This document shows, piece after piece, positions 1 through 12,162 of a stretch of 64,000 nt of DNA. Under the pieces are notes generated by a model. It did no database searches, was not told where the DNA came from, and saw only the letters and a list, made by a program, of their open reading frames with translations. A program made the translations under genes and the position numbers. Within the stretch, counting starts at the first letter, position 1; the number at the start of each line of letters is the position of its first letter. This stretch comes from Iris pallida (Eukaryota; Streptophyta; Magnoliopsida; Asparagales; Iridaceae): positions 7,596,538-7,660,537 of the forward strand of contig JANAVB010010791.1 in the NCBI GenBank assembly GCA_029216955.1, in the 5' to 3' direction.

Positions 1-3000
1 CCTGCAAACTGGGCTCATATCCACAACCTGGATCTTTGTGATATGGCTAGGATCTGGGTTCACTGGAACAGAGATAGTTAGAAGGGGGATCAGGTTCTGA
101 TGACAGAGCAACTTATTGGCATCTCCTTTGTCAACAAGGGAGGATTCTACTTCATTCTTGGCGCAGTTTATGGGCATAACGATAGGCGGCTTAGGGAGTC
201 CTTGTGGGCGGACATCGTGCGAGTAGGTCGTATGACGGAGCATCTGCATTTTCCCCTACTACTTATGGGAGACTTCAATGCCATGCTGCATCGTCAAGAG
301 AAGGTAGAAGGTCGTCCAGTGCCGGATTCGATCTTATACGACTTCCAGAGGTGTTTTCTCCTGTCTGGGCTGAGGGGTCTGGAGAGAGCTGGACACATCT
401 GGACCTGGCACAATAAGGCGGTCGACAACAGGATTGCCTGTCAGCTGGATCGGGCTTTGGAAAACAGCAAATGGTTTCGCTACTTCCCGAATTCTATGAC
501 GGAAGGGCTAGCGGCAGGTACCAACGTTCACTCCCCTATCCGAGTGGGTCTCTCTGAGAGGCCCTCTTGGAAGGCTCGACCATTCAGGTATAACAATGGC
601 TGGTATCTTTCTGCGGGATATAAGAAGGCTATTTTGGGAGGTTGCGGTATACTCGGGAGGGCATGGCTCAGTTTCGTATGGCTTACAAACTCAAACAGGT
701 CAAGTGAGCTATTCAGGATTGGGTGAAGAAGATGTCGTAGTCTTCTCTGGAGGACAAGGAGGCTGAGCTACGTGAGGTTCAGGAAGCTTTGCAGGCTGAC
801 ATCCTGAGCGGCGAGTTGGCGGCTAGGGAGCGGGACCTGATTGCGGAGGTCAACATCATGAGGCTTCAGCAGGAGATTAGTGCGGCCCAGAGGGCCAAGT
901 GTTCATGGCTCAAGGATGGGGATCGGTGCACCAAGTTCTTCTATGATGTGATCCGTGCCAGACAGCACCGGAACAGCATTTCCAGGCTGCTTAATGGCGA
1001 GGGCAGGCTTGTTGGCGACCCGGTGGAGATTCAGGAGGAGGCAGTCAGGTTCTATACTGACTTATATCAGCAAACTGAGTATCCCACCACGTTCCCCGGT
1101 CTTGTCAAGAAGAGGCTGGTGACGCACCATGGGAATAGTTTGTTGTTGGCCCCTGTGAGATTGGAGGTGGTAGATGATATTATGATGAAAGCTGATCCTA
1201 ATAAGGCTCCGGGGCTAGACAGCTTCTTTTGTGGGTTCTTTAGGCGTCATTGGGGTGTGCTTAAGATCCGAGTACTGGAGGCGGTACAGGAGTTTTTCCT
1301 AGAAGGGAAGTTGTTGAAGAAGCTGAATCACACTTTCTTGACCTTAGTCCCGAAGAAGGAGGGTGCTACCTCCCTCACCGACTTCCGACCTATTACATAC
1401 TATAATTATCTTTACAAGATAATTACTCACCTCATGTTGGCGTATGGAGGGGATTATACAGGGCTTGGTGTCTCATAATCAAGCGGCTTTCATCATGGGG
1501 CGCTCGATTGCTGATCATAGTCTTTTTGCACATGAGATGGTGAGGGACTTTAACAAGCCGGAGGGGATGAAGGCTTGTATGAGGCTGGATTTGCGCAAAG
1601 CCTATGACACAGTCAACAGGAACTTCCTCTGCCACCTTATGCTTGCTATGGGATTTGATGAGAGATGGGTGGCGAGAGTGAGGGAGTGCATATGCTCCCC
1701 CACATTTTCGGTCCTCATTCAGGATACTCCATATGGATGCTTCTCGAGCAACAAGGGACTACGGCAGGGGGATCCTCTCTCTCCGTACCTGTTCACTCTG
1801 GTGATGGAGTACTTCACTTGTATGATGGACCTGGCGACGCATAGTAGAAAGATTGTTCCTCTTTATAGGCAGGTCAAGCCCGTGGTGTCTCACTTGATAT
1901 ATGCTGACGACCTCTTAGTATTCCTGCTTCCATCTATGAGGGGGTCGAGGGCGCTTTCAGATATTATGGAGGAGTTTGGGCGGTTGTCCGGCTTACAGTT
2001 GAATCGGAAGAAGAGTAGGGTCTATTTCAGCTCTCTGTGCACACTCAAGGAGGAATGGGCCCTTGCTCTAGGAGTGGAGAAAGGAGAGTTACCTGTGAAA
2101 TATTTGGGGGTCCCGTTGGTCAATTATGCCAGGGATCAGGATTGTCTCAGCCTGGTGGATTTTGCCCAAAGGAGAGTGGAAGGCTGGCAGACAGCTGGTC
2201 TGTCCTTTGGTGGCCGTATTGAGCTAGTGCGGTCTGTTATCTCTGGCATTGCTATGTTCTGGTTGCAGTCGATTCAGATTCCATTAGCTACCACAAGGAA
2301 GGTGGAGTCCATTTGTGCCAATTTTATCTGGAGGAGAGGTATGCATACGATTGCTTGGGAGCAACTCTGTCGGACCCGGGAGGAAGGAGGAGTAGAGTTG
2401 CGACCTCTTCGGGTGGTTAGGAAGGCATTTGGGGTGCGGATGGCATGTCGGTTCATCAAGGGAGGCTCCCTTTGGGCAAAGTGGCTGGCTAGCAGATATG
2501 TGCGGCGGAAGAATTTTTGGTCTTAGGATTGACAACAATTTCTCGGTCTCATTTAAGGCTATACTTAGGTGTAGACCGATCCTTCAGTCCACTATATGCA
2601 GGATTATGAGAGATGGGGCGAATACTGATCTCTGGCTGGACCCGTGGATGGGAAATGGCTCCCTTCTAGAGATCTTGGGGGCTCAGATGGACAGAGAGGC
2701 GAGCAGGGGAGTAAAATATAGTCGGATTATCAGAGATGGGGAGCTGGAGGCCTGAGGAGTATCCATACACGACTCAGTTTGGGGAGGAGATTCGTCGGAT
2801 CACTATTGATACTAGCCTGATTGAGGACTCCTGGAGTTGGGTTGATCCTGGTTTGGTGGAGGGTCTGGGATATTCAGTTTTAAGAATTGCTATAATCTGG
2901 TTCGGACCCCACATGACAGGAGTGGGGAGTATGACTTTATCTGGACGAAGGGGATAGCTCGCAAAATACAGCTTTGTTCATACAGACTCCTTCTTGGCAG

Positions 3001-3376
3001 ATTGATGACTCGGGACAGACTGATCAGGTTTAGGATGGAGATTCCAGACCCGAAGTGTGTTCTCTACACGGGTGACGCGGAGTCTATGGGCCACCTATTC
3101 TTTGAGTGTCCGTGGACTTGGCACATCTGGGAGGAGCAGTGCATGTGATCGTTGGGTGGAGTTGGCAGTGCCAGAGATATCCGGAGGATCCTCAGCTGGA
3201 TTAGAGACCGCCGAGGTATGGACCCTAGTTGGGCTAAGATGGCTAGAGTTAGACTGGCAGCATCAGTTTGGCATGTCTGGAGGGAGCGCAACAGGCGTAT
3301 CTTTGAAGGACTGGCTTCTCCGCCAGTAGAAATTCTTCATAATATAGAATTCGATGTATCTGTAATGGCCCCTTAA
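1..3376 (+). pseudogene. LINE-1 ORF2 (endonuclease - reverse transcriptase - zf-RVT), degenerate
   Basis: In an intact element this protein nicks target DNA and reverse-transcribes the LINE RNA at the nick. Visible pieces are: an exonuclease-endonuclease-phosphatase domain (frame of 1-726) with the motif MGDFNA coded at 265-282; the start of RT at 789-1478, including an APGLDSF segment; RT palm at 1444-2526 with GLRQGDPLSPYLF and the catalytic YADD at 1900-1911; and a zf-RVT region near 2950-3140 with a HLFFECPW motif. The reading frame changes at about 730-790, 1440-1480, 2450-2530 and 2740, and there is an in-frame TAG at 79-81, so no full protein can be made. ORF1 is not in the window. The family assignment is secure; the clade is not resolved beyond plant L1-like. 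Confidence 0.88.
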
Positions 3377-3451
3377 CTGGGGAGGGAGATGTGAGAATAG
3401 TGTATTGTAATACCGATATCGTGATTTGCGTGGAATAAAATTTACCCTGAT

Positions 3452-3455
<4 letters not shown>
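1..3455 (+). mobile_element. LINE-1: decayed L1-type non-LTR retrotransposon (5' end outside window)
   Basis: The stretch reads, in order, an endonuclease piece, a reverse transcriptase and a zinc-finger (zf-RVT) C-terminus, all on the plus strand, which is the ORF2 order of plant L1 LINEs. The 3' part has an AATAAAA signal near 3434 and ends at 3455, directly against a (TA)n tract. The body starts before base 1, so its 5' target-site duplication cannot be seen. Several frameshifts and stops show that it is dead. No LTRs are present. Confidence 0.9.

Positions 3456-3541
<86 letters not shown>
3456..3541. repeat. (TA)n microsatellite
   Basis: About 43 TA units directly follow the LINE-1 3' end and precede the 3' side of the MORF-like copy. 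It is one of eight long (TA)n tracts in the window. Confidence 0.98.
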
Positions 3542-3544
<3 letters not shown>

Positions 3545-3806
3545 GACAATTCGAGTCAACTATATAGTTTTCCAAAATTCTCATCTTTCAAATCAAGGCG
3601 ATCGTCAAGACCTAGAACTGTTTGTCCGGTACCAACTTAACTTATAAGCCCATAACACGTTACAAAGAAATGAGAAAAAAAGAGTACAATTGACACCACT
3701 GCCCCACGTACATAAGATTTAGACAACTTGCACAAGCAGACGAAGACTCTTTGAAGTGAACACTTTCATGCAACCTCAAAACAAACATCGACCAGCAGGA
3801 AGGATA
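3542..3806 (-). other. 3' flank of the MORF1-like copy (possible 3' UTR)
   Basis: This is the sequence between the (TA)n tract and the stop codon of the MORF-like tail. It is ordinary AT-rich DNA with no ORF that looks real. No poly(A) run that would mark a retrocopy end is visible on the minus strand, only a stretch of seven T near 3675. Confidence 0.5.
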
Positions 3807-4437
3807 TCAATATTTTGCCTGCCATTGTCCTGGTCCAGTGGAGTTCTGTTCCTGACCAAAACCTGGACCTTTCCTAGAGTCACCAGCATTGTCCGATGCC
3901 ATACCTTGTCTATTGTCAGCATCGTAACCTGTACCTGGTCCCCGTCTAAATTCTCCACTTGAACCTCGAGCGGATGATTGTCTATAATCTCCACCAAAAC
4001 CTGGAGCAGGTCCTTGCCTATACCCGCCTGGTCCAGACTTGTGATCTCCTTCCTGACCATGAGAAAAATTTCTCTGTTCTAGGGAGGGAAGTTCCCTCTC
4101 TGTCCTTGTAGGAAGTTCCTTTGATCTTGAGAGGGGAAGTTCTCTCCCTGTCCATGTAGAAAATTCTTATGTTCTTGAGGGGGGAAGTTTCCTCCCTATC
4201 CTTGTTGTTCTTGAGGGAAGTTCCCTCCCTGTCCTTGTGGGAAGTTCCTTTGATCTTGAGAGGGGAAGTTATCTCCCTGTCGTTGTGGAAAATTCTTATG
4301 TTCTTGAGGGGGAAAGTTTCCTCCTTGTCCTTGTTGTTCTTGAGGGAAGTTCCCTCCCTGTCCTTGAGGAAAATTCCTCCATTCTTAAGGGGGAATGTTT
4401 CTAGGAGCAAAGTTATTTCCCTGGTAACCATCTCTTC
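3807..4437 (-). pseudogene. MORF1-like block 3: Gly/Gln-rich repeat tail
   Basis: Continues in frame from block 2 after the TCTTC duplication (4433-4437) with RDGYQGNNFAPRNIPP and then a stop. The tail is built of short units of the type NFPQGQGG / NFPQEQQGQ / NFPSQDQR, with a ~110-bp block repeated about twice between 4090 and 4390. It closes with GFGQEQNSTGPGQWQAKY and TGA at 3807-3809. Three stops and a 1-base deletion near 4085 break it. MORF1 has a comparable Gly/Gln-rich tail. Confidence 0.8.
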
Positions 4438-5334
4438 TGTTAGTCCCGGGGCTTGATCAAAGATGGTAGACTCGATGTCGAGATCAGAGGTTCAACAAAC
4501 ATTCACCTTCTGATTATTCTCGAATTCTAAGAGGAACACTATAATATAAATCCGATTACAAAAGAAACAATAATCAGAAAAAAAATCTCACGTTCTTCCT
4601 CGTAATTGCAGTTGCTGACGGACAGAACTGAGTTCAGAAAATAAATCTCACGTTCTTCCTTGCAATCACAGTTGCAGACGGACATAACTGAGTTACAACT
4701 CAGATAAAGGAGAAGAAAGAAGAAAGAAGAAGAGGAAAGGTTCTTGCTAGGGCGATTAAGATCACTGTTGCTCAAAGCAAGATTCGCCCCAACACGATCT
4801 GCTCCCAGGAACCAGCAAGTTCACGAAGAACTTTTGGAATGCTCGTAAGTCAATATTTGAGACTTGAAGTGCTTCCTAGACTTTACAGACTCCCTTAACT
4901 CTCTTCTTGGTGCATCTTCCAAAGGAGGCCAAGGGGCTCCATTTATAGAGTGGAGTGAGACTTTACCTCTTCTCCTATCCGATGTGGGACTAAAATACTA
5001 ATACTCAAAAATAGAGTTTGATATTTTAGATCATCCCACAATCAGCATAGAAGTGTGCCAGTCCACGCCTATCCCTCGAACATTCCCGTGCATGCACGAG
5101 ACATCTTGGAGTCCGTATCCGAGTCCGAGTCCGCACAACAAAAATCAACTTGCATCCTTGTTGGAATTAATTCTTTTTTCTTCTAGAAAAATACTCCCAC
5201 ATGGCACACACTTGTGCCCCACTACACCTCATGTGCACACCTTAACACAAGCAATGCATTATATTGAGATACTCACCATTTGGTGTAGCCGATGTGGGAC
5301 TATCTTTCCTAGTCCAAAGGTAAAAACACCAATA
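4438..5334 (-). repeat. Copia-1 3' LTR
   Basis: Matches 10259-11156 throughout. It contains an internal ~60-bp tandem duplication (around 4587-4700) seen in both LTRs, and a GAAGAAAGAA-type run near 4710-4740. The minus-strand order places it 3'. Confidence 0.95.
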
Positions 5335-6391
5335 ATCCCCTACATATCTCAATATATGGGTTGAGCGTTCCCCACAGTGACTGCCCATCATGTATTATGA
5401 GAGATATCGCTATGACTTGAATCTTTCTACACAGGTTAAATAACAGCATGATACAAGAATGGACTAAGCCTTGAATTCTGCACCATAACTACAATTCTTC
5501 CTACTCACATAATGACATCAACTGTGCTTCTGGCTGCACATTAAAGGCCTTGTGCCAGCCTAGTTTCAGTGTATAATTTTGGGCGTCTACAAGTTTACCC
5601 TCAAGAGACGGCCTGATATCTCTGTCCATACACTATAGGTGAGTTCTTTATAAAGAGTCATGGCATGAAGCATTATGCTTCTTTGCGGTGCTATGTCGCT
5701 ATGACATGGCTTATAGCTGAGGCTTTACCCCACCTGGGTACCTCATCGTAGTGTCATACTACTGTAGCATGAGGTCACAAGCCTCTTCGTAGTGCCAAAC
5801 TACCCAGCATGAAGCCTTGCGCTTTTGTGCGGTGTTATGCCGCTATGACATGGCTCACGAAGTCGAGGCTTTACCCTACCTGGTACCTCTTCGTGGTGTT
5901 ATACCACTGTAACATGAGGACATCGTCCTCTTTGTAGTGCTGTCTACCTCTCTTTATTACGATTATCATACATCATTAGGCTACCTGTCTATTTGCGGTG
6001 CTACTCCGCTGTGACTTGGCTTGCAAAGCCGAGGCATTACCCCTACCTGGGAACCTCATGGTGGAGTCACCCTACTGTAGCATGGCGTTACACTCCTTGT
6101 AGTACTGCGCTACCGCGCTTCCTGTAAAGCACTCCAGGCATTCACTCTGCCTGAGAACTCATTAAGGCATTTAAGCCAACCTTCCCACAGGATCCATTTT
6201 CCGCAGAAAACAACAGTAGACAACAGTGGTTGTAGGTCCGTAACCTCTCCATGTCACAGAGGACAAGTACCCACCATTCCTGATATTCTTCTGGTTAATA
6301 GTCCTCCCTTGAACCAAAATCTAGATACCTAGTAGATTTCTCTTTGAACTAATAGCATAAAACTTTATGGTAGGATTGTAATAACACAATA
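5335..6391 (-). other. Copia-1 non-coding segment between RNase H and 3' LTR, with tandem repeats
   Basis: No protein-like frame is seen. The polypurine tract (minus strand GTAGGGGATT) is at 5335-5345. Three diverged tandem units start at about 5684, 5828 and 5994, spaced ~145-165 bp, each with a recognisable series TGCGGTG, GACATGGCT, GAGGCTTTACC, ACCTGG and CTGTAGCATGA or variants. Confidence 0.75.
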
Positions 6392-9388
6392 TCAGAATAC
6401 CTTCAAGCCCATTTTACAAGCTGTGTCATCGACCAGCTGGCGCTTGAGGCCCTTGGTGAATGGATCCGTTAGGTTCTCCTGACTCCGAACATCAATCACT
6501 GCAATAACACCCCTCTTGATGAGATCATGTATTGCCCTGTGCTTCAACTGTACAGTCCTCTTCTTCCTGTTGAAGAGGTCATTTGATGCCACCGCCGCAG
6601 TCGCCTGATTGTCGCAGTATATCGGTATCGTCGGTATTTGTGCCCCAACCACTGGAAGATCATACATGAGCTCCCAAAGTCATTCTGCTTCCTCCGCTGC
6701 GGTATCAAGTGCAAAGAACTCAGGTTCCATGGATGACCGCGAGAGCATAGTCTGCTTCTTCGATTTCTACGATATAGCAGCTCCACCTATTGTGAAAATG
6801 TATCCACCTTTGGACCTCTCGCTCTCCACTTCTGAGCACCAACTAGCATCACTGAAGCCTTCCACTACCGGTGGATCTCCGCTGTAGTGCAGTGCATATG
6901 TCTGAGTCTTCTTGAGATATCTCATAACCCGTTTCACAGCTTTCCAGTACTCAATGCCTGGGTTGCTCGTGAAATGACTCAGCATTCCCACAGCGAAAGC
7001 TATGTCAGGCCTTGTGACAGTAGTAGCATACATCAAACTCCCGATTATGCTTGCATACTCCAGCTGCCTGACGCTTTTCCTTGAATTAGGCTTCAGTTTC
7101 AGATCAAACTTGTACGGCGTATCGATCCCTGGAAGATCCTGATATCCGTAACGAGTGATCATCTTCTCTACATAATGAGACTGTGAAAGCGCTAATCCAG
7201 TGTCTGTCCGGATGATCTTGAGTCCCAAGATAACATCAGCATCCCCTAAGTCCTTCATATTGAACTTCGTTGAGAGGAACTTCTTTGTCTTCGTGATACA
7301 GCTTATATCTGTACCTAGGATTAGCATGTCGTCCACGTATAGATAAACGATGACTCCTCTTCCGTCAGCAAACTTCGTATAGACACACTTGTCTGTTTTA
7401 CTGGCCCTGTAGCCATTTGACCTTATGACTTTGTCAAACTTCTTATGCCACATTGTGGAAGCTTACTTTAAACCGTACAGAGATTTTACCAACTTGCAGA
7501 CTTTGTCTTCAAGACCTTTGATGACAAACCCTTCTGGTTGTTGTATGTAGATCTTTTCGGTCAGCTCGCCATTCAGGAATACCGTTTTCACATCCATCTG
7601 ATGTATCACCATCTTATGTATCGCTGTGAGAGCAATCAACATTCTGATGGTGGTCATCCGGGCTACTGGAACATACGTGTCAAAGTAGTCGATCCCCTGC
7701 TTCTTGAGAAAATCTCTTGGCTACCAACCTGGCCTTGAACTTGTCAATAGTTCCATCTGCTTTCATCTTCTTCTTGAAGATCCATTTGCATCCGATGGAT
7801 TTTGCTCCTTCAGGAAGATCAACCAACACCCAAATGTTATTTGAGGTGATGGAATCAATTTTATTGTCAATCGCCTCCTTCCATAAAACATCATCTCTGG
7901 TCTTCATCGCCTCATCATAGGTAAGCGGATCTGCTTCCACATGATAGGTGATGAAGTCATCTCCGAAGTTCTTCGGCCTCTTCGCTCGCTTCGACGACGG
8001 CTCAGCGAGTTCTGGTTCAACCGTTGTTTCAACAACAACATCTTCTTGGACAACTTCTTTATTGAAAACTTCAGTTTCTTGCACACCCTTATTGTTCTCT
8101 GGTTTATCCGTAAGAATAATATTCTTGTGCCTTGCAAATTTGTCTTCAAAATATTCAACATCGCGAGATTCGATGATATGATTTGACTCAATATCAAGAA
8201 ATCTCCGAGCATCACTCTTCTCGACATACCCCAAGAAGATCGTCTTCGTAGTCCTTGTCCCCAGCTTCTGAATCTTCAGATCTGGGAGCTTCACATAAGC
8301 CAGACACCCCCACACTCGAATGACATTCAAGTTAGGCCTGACTTTGAACCAGAGTTCATGAGGAGTTACTTCCGAAGTTGCATACGGCACTCTATTTAGA
8401 ATAAAAGTGGTCGTCAATGCAGATTCTCCCCAGTAGCATTTAGGAAGACCCGCAGTTAGCAGCATTGAGTTCATTATTTCTGTCAACGTTCTGTTCTTTC
8501 TTTCCGCTATCCCATTAGATTAAGGAGAATACGGAGCAGTAGTCTCATTGATGATTTCATGTTCTTTGCAGAACGATGCGAATTCATGAGACCTATACTC
8601 TACATCTCGATCACTTCTGAGTAGTTGTAGATCGGTTTAACGTTCAGCTTTAGCCCTGAAGTATCTGAACTACTCGAATGCTGCATCCTTCTACTTGAGA
8701 AGTCATGCGAACATGCACTTCGAGAAACACTTCGAACCGGCCACTGTGGAGAATTGATAAAAGTCACAGATATCTGAGTGTACTAACTCCAGATGATCAG
8801 TACTTTAGTTCAATCGTCTGAGCAGCTTTCCAACAGTCTTGTATCTGCACAGAACTTAAACTCCTCTACCTTCTTACACCCACATTCTGAAGATAAGGTC
8901 CCGATAGGACAGCTTGAGTCTGCTTCTGTCATAGAACAACTCTCAGTCCACTCAATGAAGTAACTTCATCGCCATCAGCAGAAGTTTAAACATTCCTTCA
9001 GTACCGAACATCTTTTCGAAGCATGTTTCTCGCCAAGAAATTACCATCTGGCTAGTACGAATGTCCATCTTTCAAGTCTGTATCAGATAACAGACTTTCT
9101 GAGATCAGATCGCCAAAAAATCTCTGGTACGTGCAACACGCATTCCAGTATCCTTGTCGGTGGTTAATAACCATTGTCTCAATCTTCAGAACTTCTGCTA
9201 GATATATGTTCGCCATCGAGACCTTCGTCATAACATGGCTCGTCCTTGGTGAATAGCTCCTTTGAAAGCACACGTGGTCAGATGTACTAGTGTCAAACCA
9301 CTAGTCAGCTACCACGCTAGATAACTCAACGTGTGCAACAATAGCAACCAAGTTAAGTAATCAAAATAACCAAGTTTAGCTATACCTG
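6392..9388 (-). pseudogene. Copia-1 pol (protease region, integrase, RT, RNase H), degenerate
   Basis: Minus-strand pieces in order. 9388-8530: poorly preserved protease/pre-integrase region. 8530-7700: integrase C-terminal half with APYSP(stop)SNGIAERKNRTL and LGYVEKSDARRF. 7900-7680: RT start with WIFKKKMKADG. 7657-7463: DVKTVFLNGELTEKIYI and LYGLK. 7453-6767: RT palm with YVDD at 7328-7339, followed by SRPDIAFAVG-like TRPDIAFAVG. 6667-6392: RNase H end with YCDNQATAAVA and NLTDPFTKGL. Stops and frameshifts occur between every block. In an intact element this polyprotein cleaves itself, copies the RNA and integrates the DNA. Confidence 0.9.
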
Positions 9389-10235
9389 CTATTTTGGTTT
9401 GGGCTTGGATTTGCATTCACTCATGTGGTGGCCATTTTTGTCACAGTTGAAGCAAGTCACGTGGGACTTGGACTTCTATTGCTTGAACGAAGGACCGTTC
9501 ACTATTAGATTTAGTGGAGTCCTTCTTGTGATGAGAAGCCACCTACTTCCCCTTGAACTCTCTTGTCTGCACCAAGTTGGCCTTAGCCAGTTGTTTGGAC
9601 AAAGAGTCCATCTTTTGTTGAGATCGCATTTCGTCCTCAACGTGGATCTCTTGTAGAAGATCTTCCAAGCTAATGTCCAGCTTCTTCCGATGCATTCTAG
9701 CATAGAAGTTGGTCCAACCAGTAGGAAGTTTCGAGACTATCCCTCCAACGACAAACTTGTCGATGAGGGGCATCTTCTCGTCATCTAACTTCTGGCGCAA
9801 CTTCAGGAATTCCTTTACTTGAGGTAGCATCGCCATCTCGTCTTCGAAGAGCCACTTGTGGTACTTCTCGACGATAAAGATTTTGGAACTGTTCTCATCA
9901 TCTTCATATAGCTTACCCAAAGAATCCCAGATCTCTTTAGCATTCTCTTTCTTGGAATATGACTCAACCAGAGAGTCTTCCATAGAATTAAGAATCAGCA
10001 GTTTACATATACTATTTTCTCTCTTCCATTTGCTCTGCTTGACGAGTGCAGCAGCAGTAGAATCTGCAGTTCCTCCTTCTGGATTCGTTGGTTCATCCTC
10101 AATCAACACATGGTCTACGTCCACAAGTTGAAGATTAAGGGTGACCTTCCTCTTCCAGATTTGGAAATGTTCTCCGTCGAATTTCTCCAACTTGTTAAAG
10201 CTGGTATCGATGAGAGAAGCACGAGAGTTTTCCAT
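9389..10235 (-). pseudogene. Copia-1 gag
   Basis: Capsid/nucleocapsid protein. ATG at 10233-10235, only 23 bases inside the 5' LTR. It opens MENSRASLIDTSFNKLEKF and reads FQIWKRKVTLNL, the usual Copia gag start, then runs open to 9543. A stop there is followed, in another frame, by a zinc knuckle CFNCDKNGHHMSEC (CX2CX4HX4C intact) and a Lys/Pro-rich end with TAG at 9389-9391. One frameshift separates the two parts. Confidence 0.9.
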
Positions 10236-10258
10236 CTACAAGGATCTTGCTTTGAGAT

Positions 10259-11156
10259 TGTTAGTCTCGGGGCTTGATCAAAGATGGTAGACTCGATGTC
10301 GAGATCAGAGGTTCAACAAACGTTCACCTTCTGATTATTCTTGAGATCCAAGAGGAATACTATAATATAAATCTGATTACAAAAGAAATAATAATCAGAA
10401 AGGAAATCTCATGTTCTTTCTCGCAATCGCAGTTACTGACGGACAGAACTGAGTTCAAAAAATAAATCTCATGTTCTTCCTTGCAATCGCAGTTGCAGAC
10501 AGACAGAACTGAGTTACAACTCAGATGAAGGAGAAGAAAGAAGAAAGAAGAAAGAAGAAAGAAGAAGAGAAAAGGTTCTTGTTAGGGTGATTAAGATCAC
10601 CGTTGCTCAAAGCAAGATTCGCCCCAACACGATCTTCTCCCAAGAACCAGCAAGTTCACGAAGAACTTCTGGAACGCTCGTAAGTCAATATTTGAGACTT
10701 GAACGGGCTTCCTAGACTTTACAGACTCCCTTAACTCTCTTCTTGGTGCATCTTCCAAAGGAGGCCAAGGGGCTCTATTTATAGAGTTGAGTGAGACTTT
10801 ACCTCTTCTTCCATCCGATGTGGGACTAAAATACTAATACTCAAAAATAGAGTTTGATATTTTAGATCATCCCATAATCAGCATAGAAGTGTGCCAGTCT
10901 ATGCCTACCCCCCGAACACTCTCGTACATGCACGAGACATCCTGGAGTCCGTGTCCGAGTCCAAATCCGCACAACAAAAATCAACTTGCATCCTTGTTGG
11001 AATTAATCATTTTTCCTTCTAGGAAAATACTCCCACCTGGCACACACTTGTGCCCCACTACACCTCATGTGCACAATGCATTATATTGAGATACTCACCA
11101 TTTGGTGTAGCCGATGTGGGACTATCTTTTCTAGTCCAAAGGCAAAAACACCAACA
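10259..11156 (-). repeat. Copia-1 5' LTR
   Basis: Upstream LTR in element orientation. It starts TGTTGGTG (minus strand, at 11156) and ends CTAACA at 10259. The next bases into the element read ATCTCAAAGCAAGATCC, not the common TGGTATCAGAGC primer site. Confidence 0.93.
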
Positions 11157-11608
11157 TCTTCTTCCCGCGCCAAAGTCTCTTCCACCTTCCTGTGCATAAC
11201 CTCTTCCATCTTGTCACATGTTTTCTTGTTGCATCGAGTCTCTTGGCCTGTCATACCTTGGACGATCATAATTTCGGTTTCGATCACTATATCTTCGTTG
11301 CCTTCCATATTGAACTGGAGGTAGCCTTGGAGTGATAACTCCATTTTTATATTTATCTCCTCCATACTCTTTGTTCACAGGATCGATGTATGAATCAGGT
11401 AAAACGAAAACTACTCCAGGTAAACCTCTAAACTTTTCAAAAGTTTCCTCGTCCATCACTGCTTGAAAACCATTGTAAGTCGTTGTGCTGCATGCATATA
11501 TCCTCTTCTTTACCTCCTTCACACTGCCGAAGACTTTGGCGGCGGTCTGGACGTAGGTCTCCACCATTTCCTCAGCGGTGGGCTTGGGGTCCTTGGGAAA
11601 GTCGATGG
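11157..11608 (-). pseudogene. MORF1-like block 2: core MORF box
   Basis: Picks up at the duplicated GATGG (11604-11608) with DFPKDPKPTAEEMVETYVQ and runs through the MORF box to an Arg/Tyr/Asp-rich stretch (DRNRNYDRPRYDRPRD). An in-frame TGA at 11214-11216 (probably from CGA) is the first stop. After it the frame continues as QDGRGYAQEGGRDFGAG up to the TCTTC target (11157-11161) of Copia-1. Confidence 0.9.
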
Positions 11609-12073
11609 TGGTATGTTCCAAAATAACCTTGACCTAAAATTGGAGCATATGTGAAGTGATTTGACATTTCTAGGTCAAATGAAAGAAGAAATTAGGAATT
11701 AGAAAGGAGATTTGGGGAAGAACATCTTGTATTTGAATATGAAAAATAGCGGGAAAGTACAAATGTAAAGAAAGGCAAATTAATAAACTGGAATTGAAAG
11801 CAAAGGAAAATGAAAGTTGCAACAATTTTCCGATACTCATCTGTCTCTCTCTTTTCTTATTTATAGCAGCAGGTGGCTTAATGCTGAGGTGGCACTTGTG
11901 GTCACTAATGCTCTTTGATTGGTCCCTGCAGTGGTGAGCTGGCTGCTGAGTTGGCAAAAGCAACTAACTGAATAACTGCCAAGGAAAAGTAATTGTGCTA
12001 CTCTTCTCTGAAACGATCCAACAGTAAAGAGAGTCACTGCTACACACTGATCTGTGCATTTAGGTTCGTATCA
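11609..12073 (-). repeat. 3' LTR of the HSP90/PGK-carrying element
   Basis: Near-identical to 14649-15098, with a few substitutions clustered in the first 65 bases and a ~15-base extra stretch near 12045-12060. It ends (minus strand) in ..CATACCA next to the target CCATC. Confidence 0.95.
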
Positions 12074-12087
12074 ACTCCCTCTCCCTT
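12074..12087 (-). promoter_or_regulatory. Polypurine tract of the HSP90/PGK-carrying element
   Basis: Minus strand AAGGGAGAGGGAGT directly abuts the 3' LTR start (TGATACG). This is the expected plus-strand primer site. Confidence 0.8.
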
Positions 12088-12162
12088 AAATTGACCTTGT
12101 CCCAAGGTCAATAGAAGAGTAATTTGGATTCCTGGATCCCACACCATAACATGGAAACTAGC

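Larger units (their letters stand above)
4438..11156 (-). mobile_element. Copia-1: Ty1/copia LTR retrotransposon inserted in the MORF1-like copy
   Basis: Two ~897-bp LTRs (4438-5334 and 10259-11156) with TGTT..AACA-type ends flank gag and pol in Ty1/copia order (gag, protease region, integrase, RT, RNase H) on the minus strand. A 5-bp target duplication TCTTC is present on both sides (4433-4437 and 11157-11161). A purine tract GTAGGGGATT lies just upstream of the 3' LTR. The LTRs differ at roughly 7% of the bases that I compared by eye over the first ~200 bp, so the insertion is not recent. Pol is broken. Confidence 0.95.

Noticed and set aside
4018..4456. ORFs in the wrong frames over the MORF Gly/Gln tail (Lys/Glu-rich minus strand, Leu/Ser-rich plus strand)
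   Set aside because: The MORF frame on the minus strand explains the repeat; the others are shadows.
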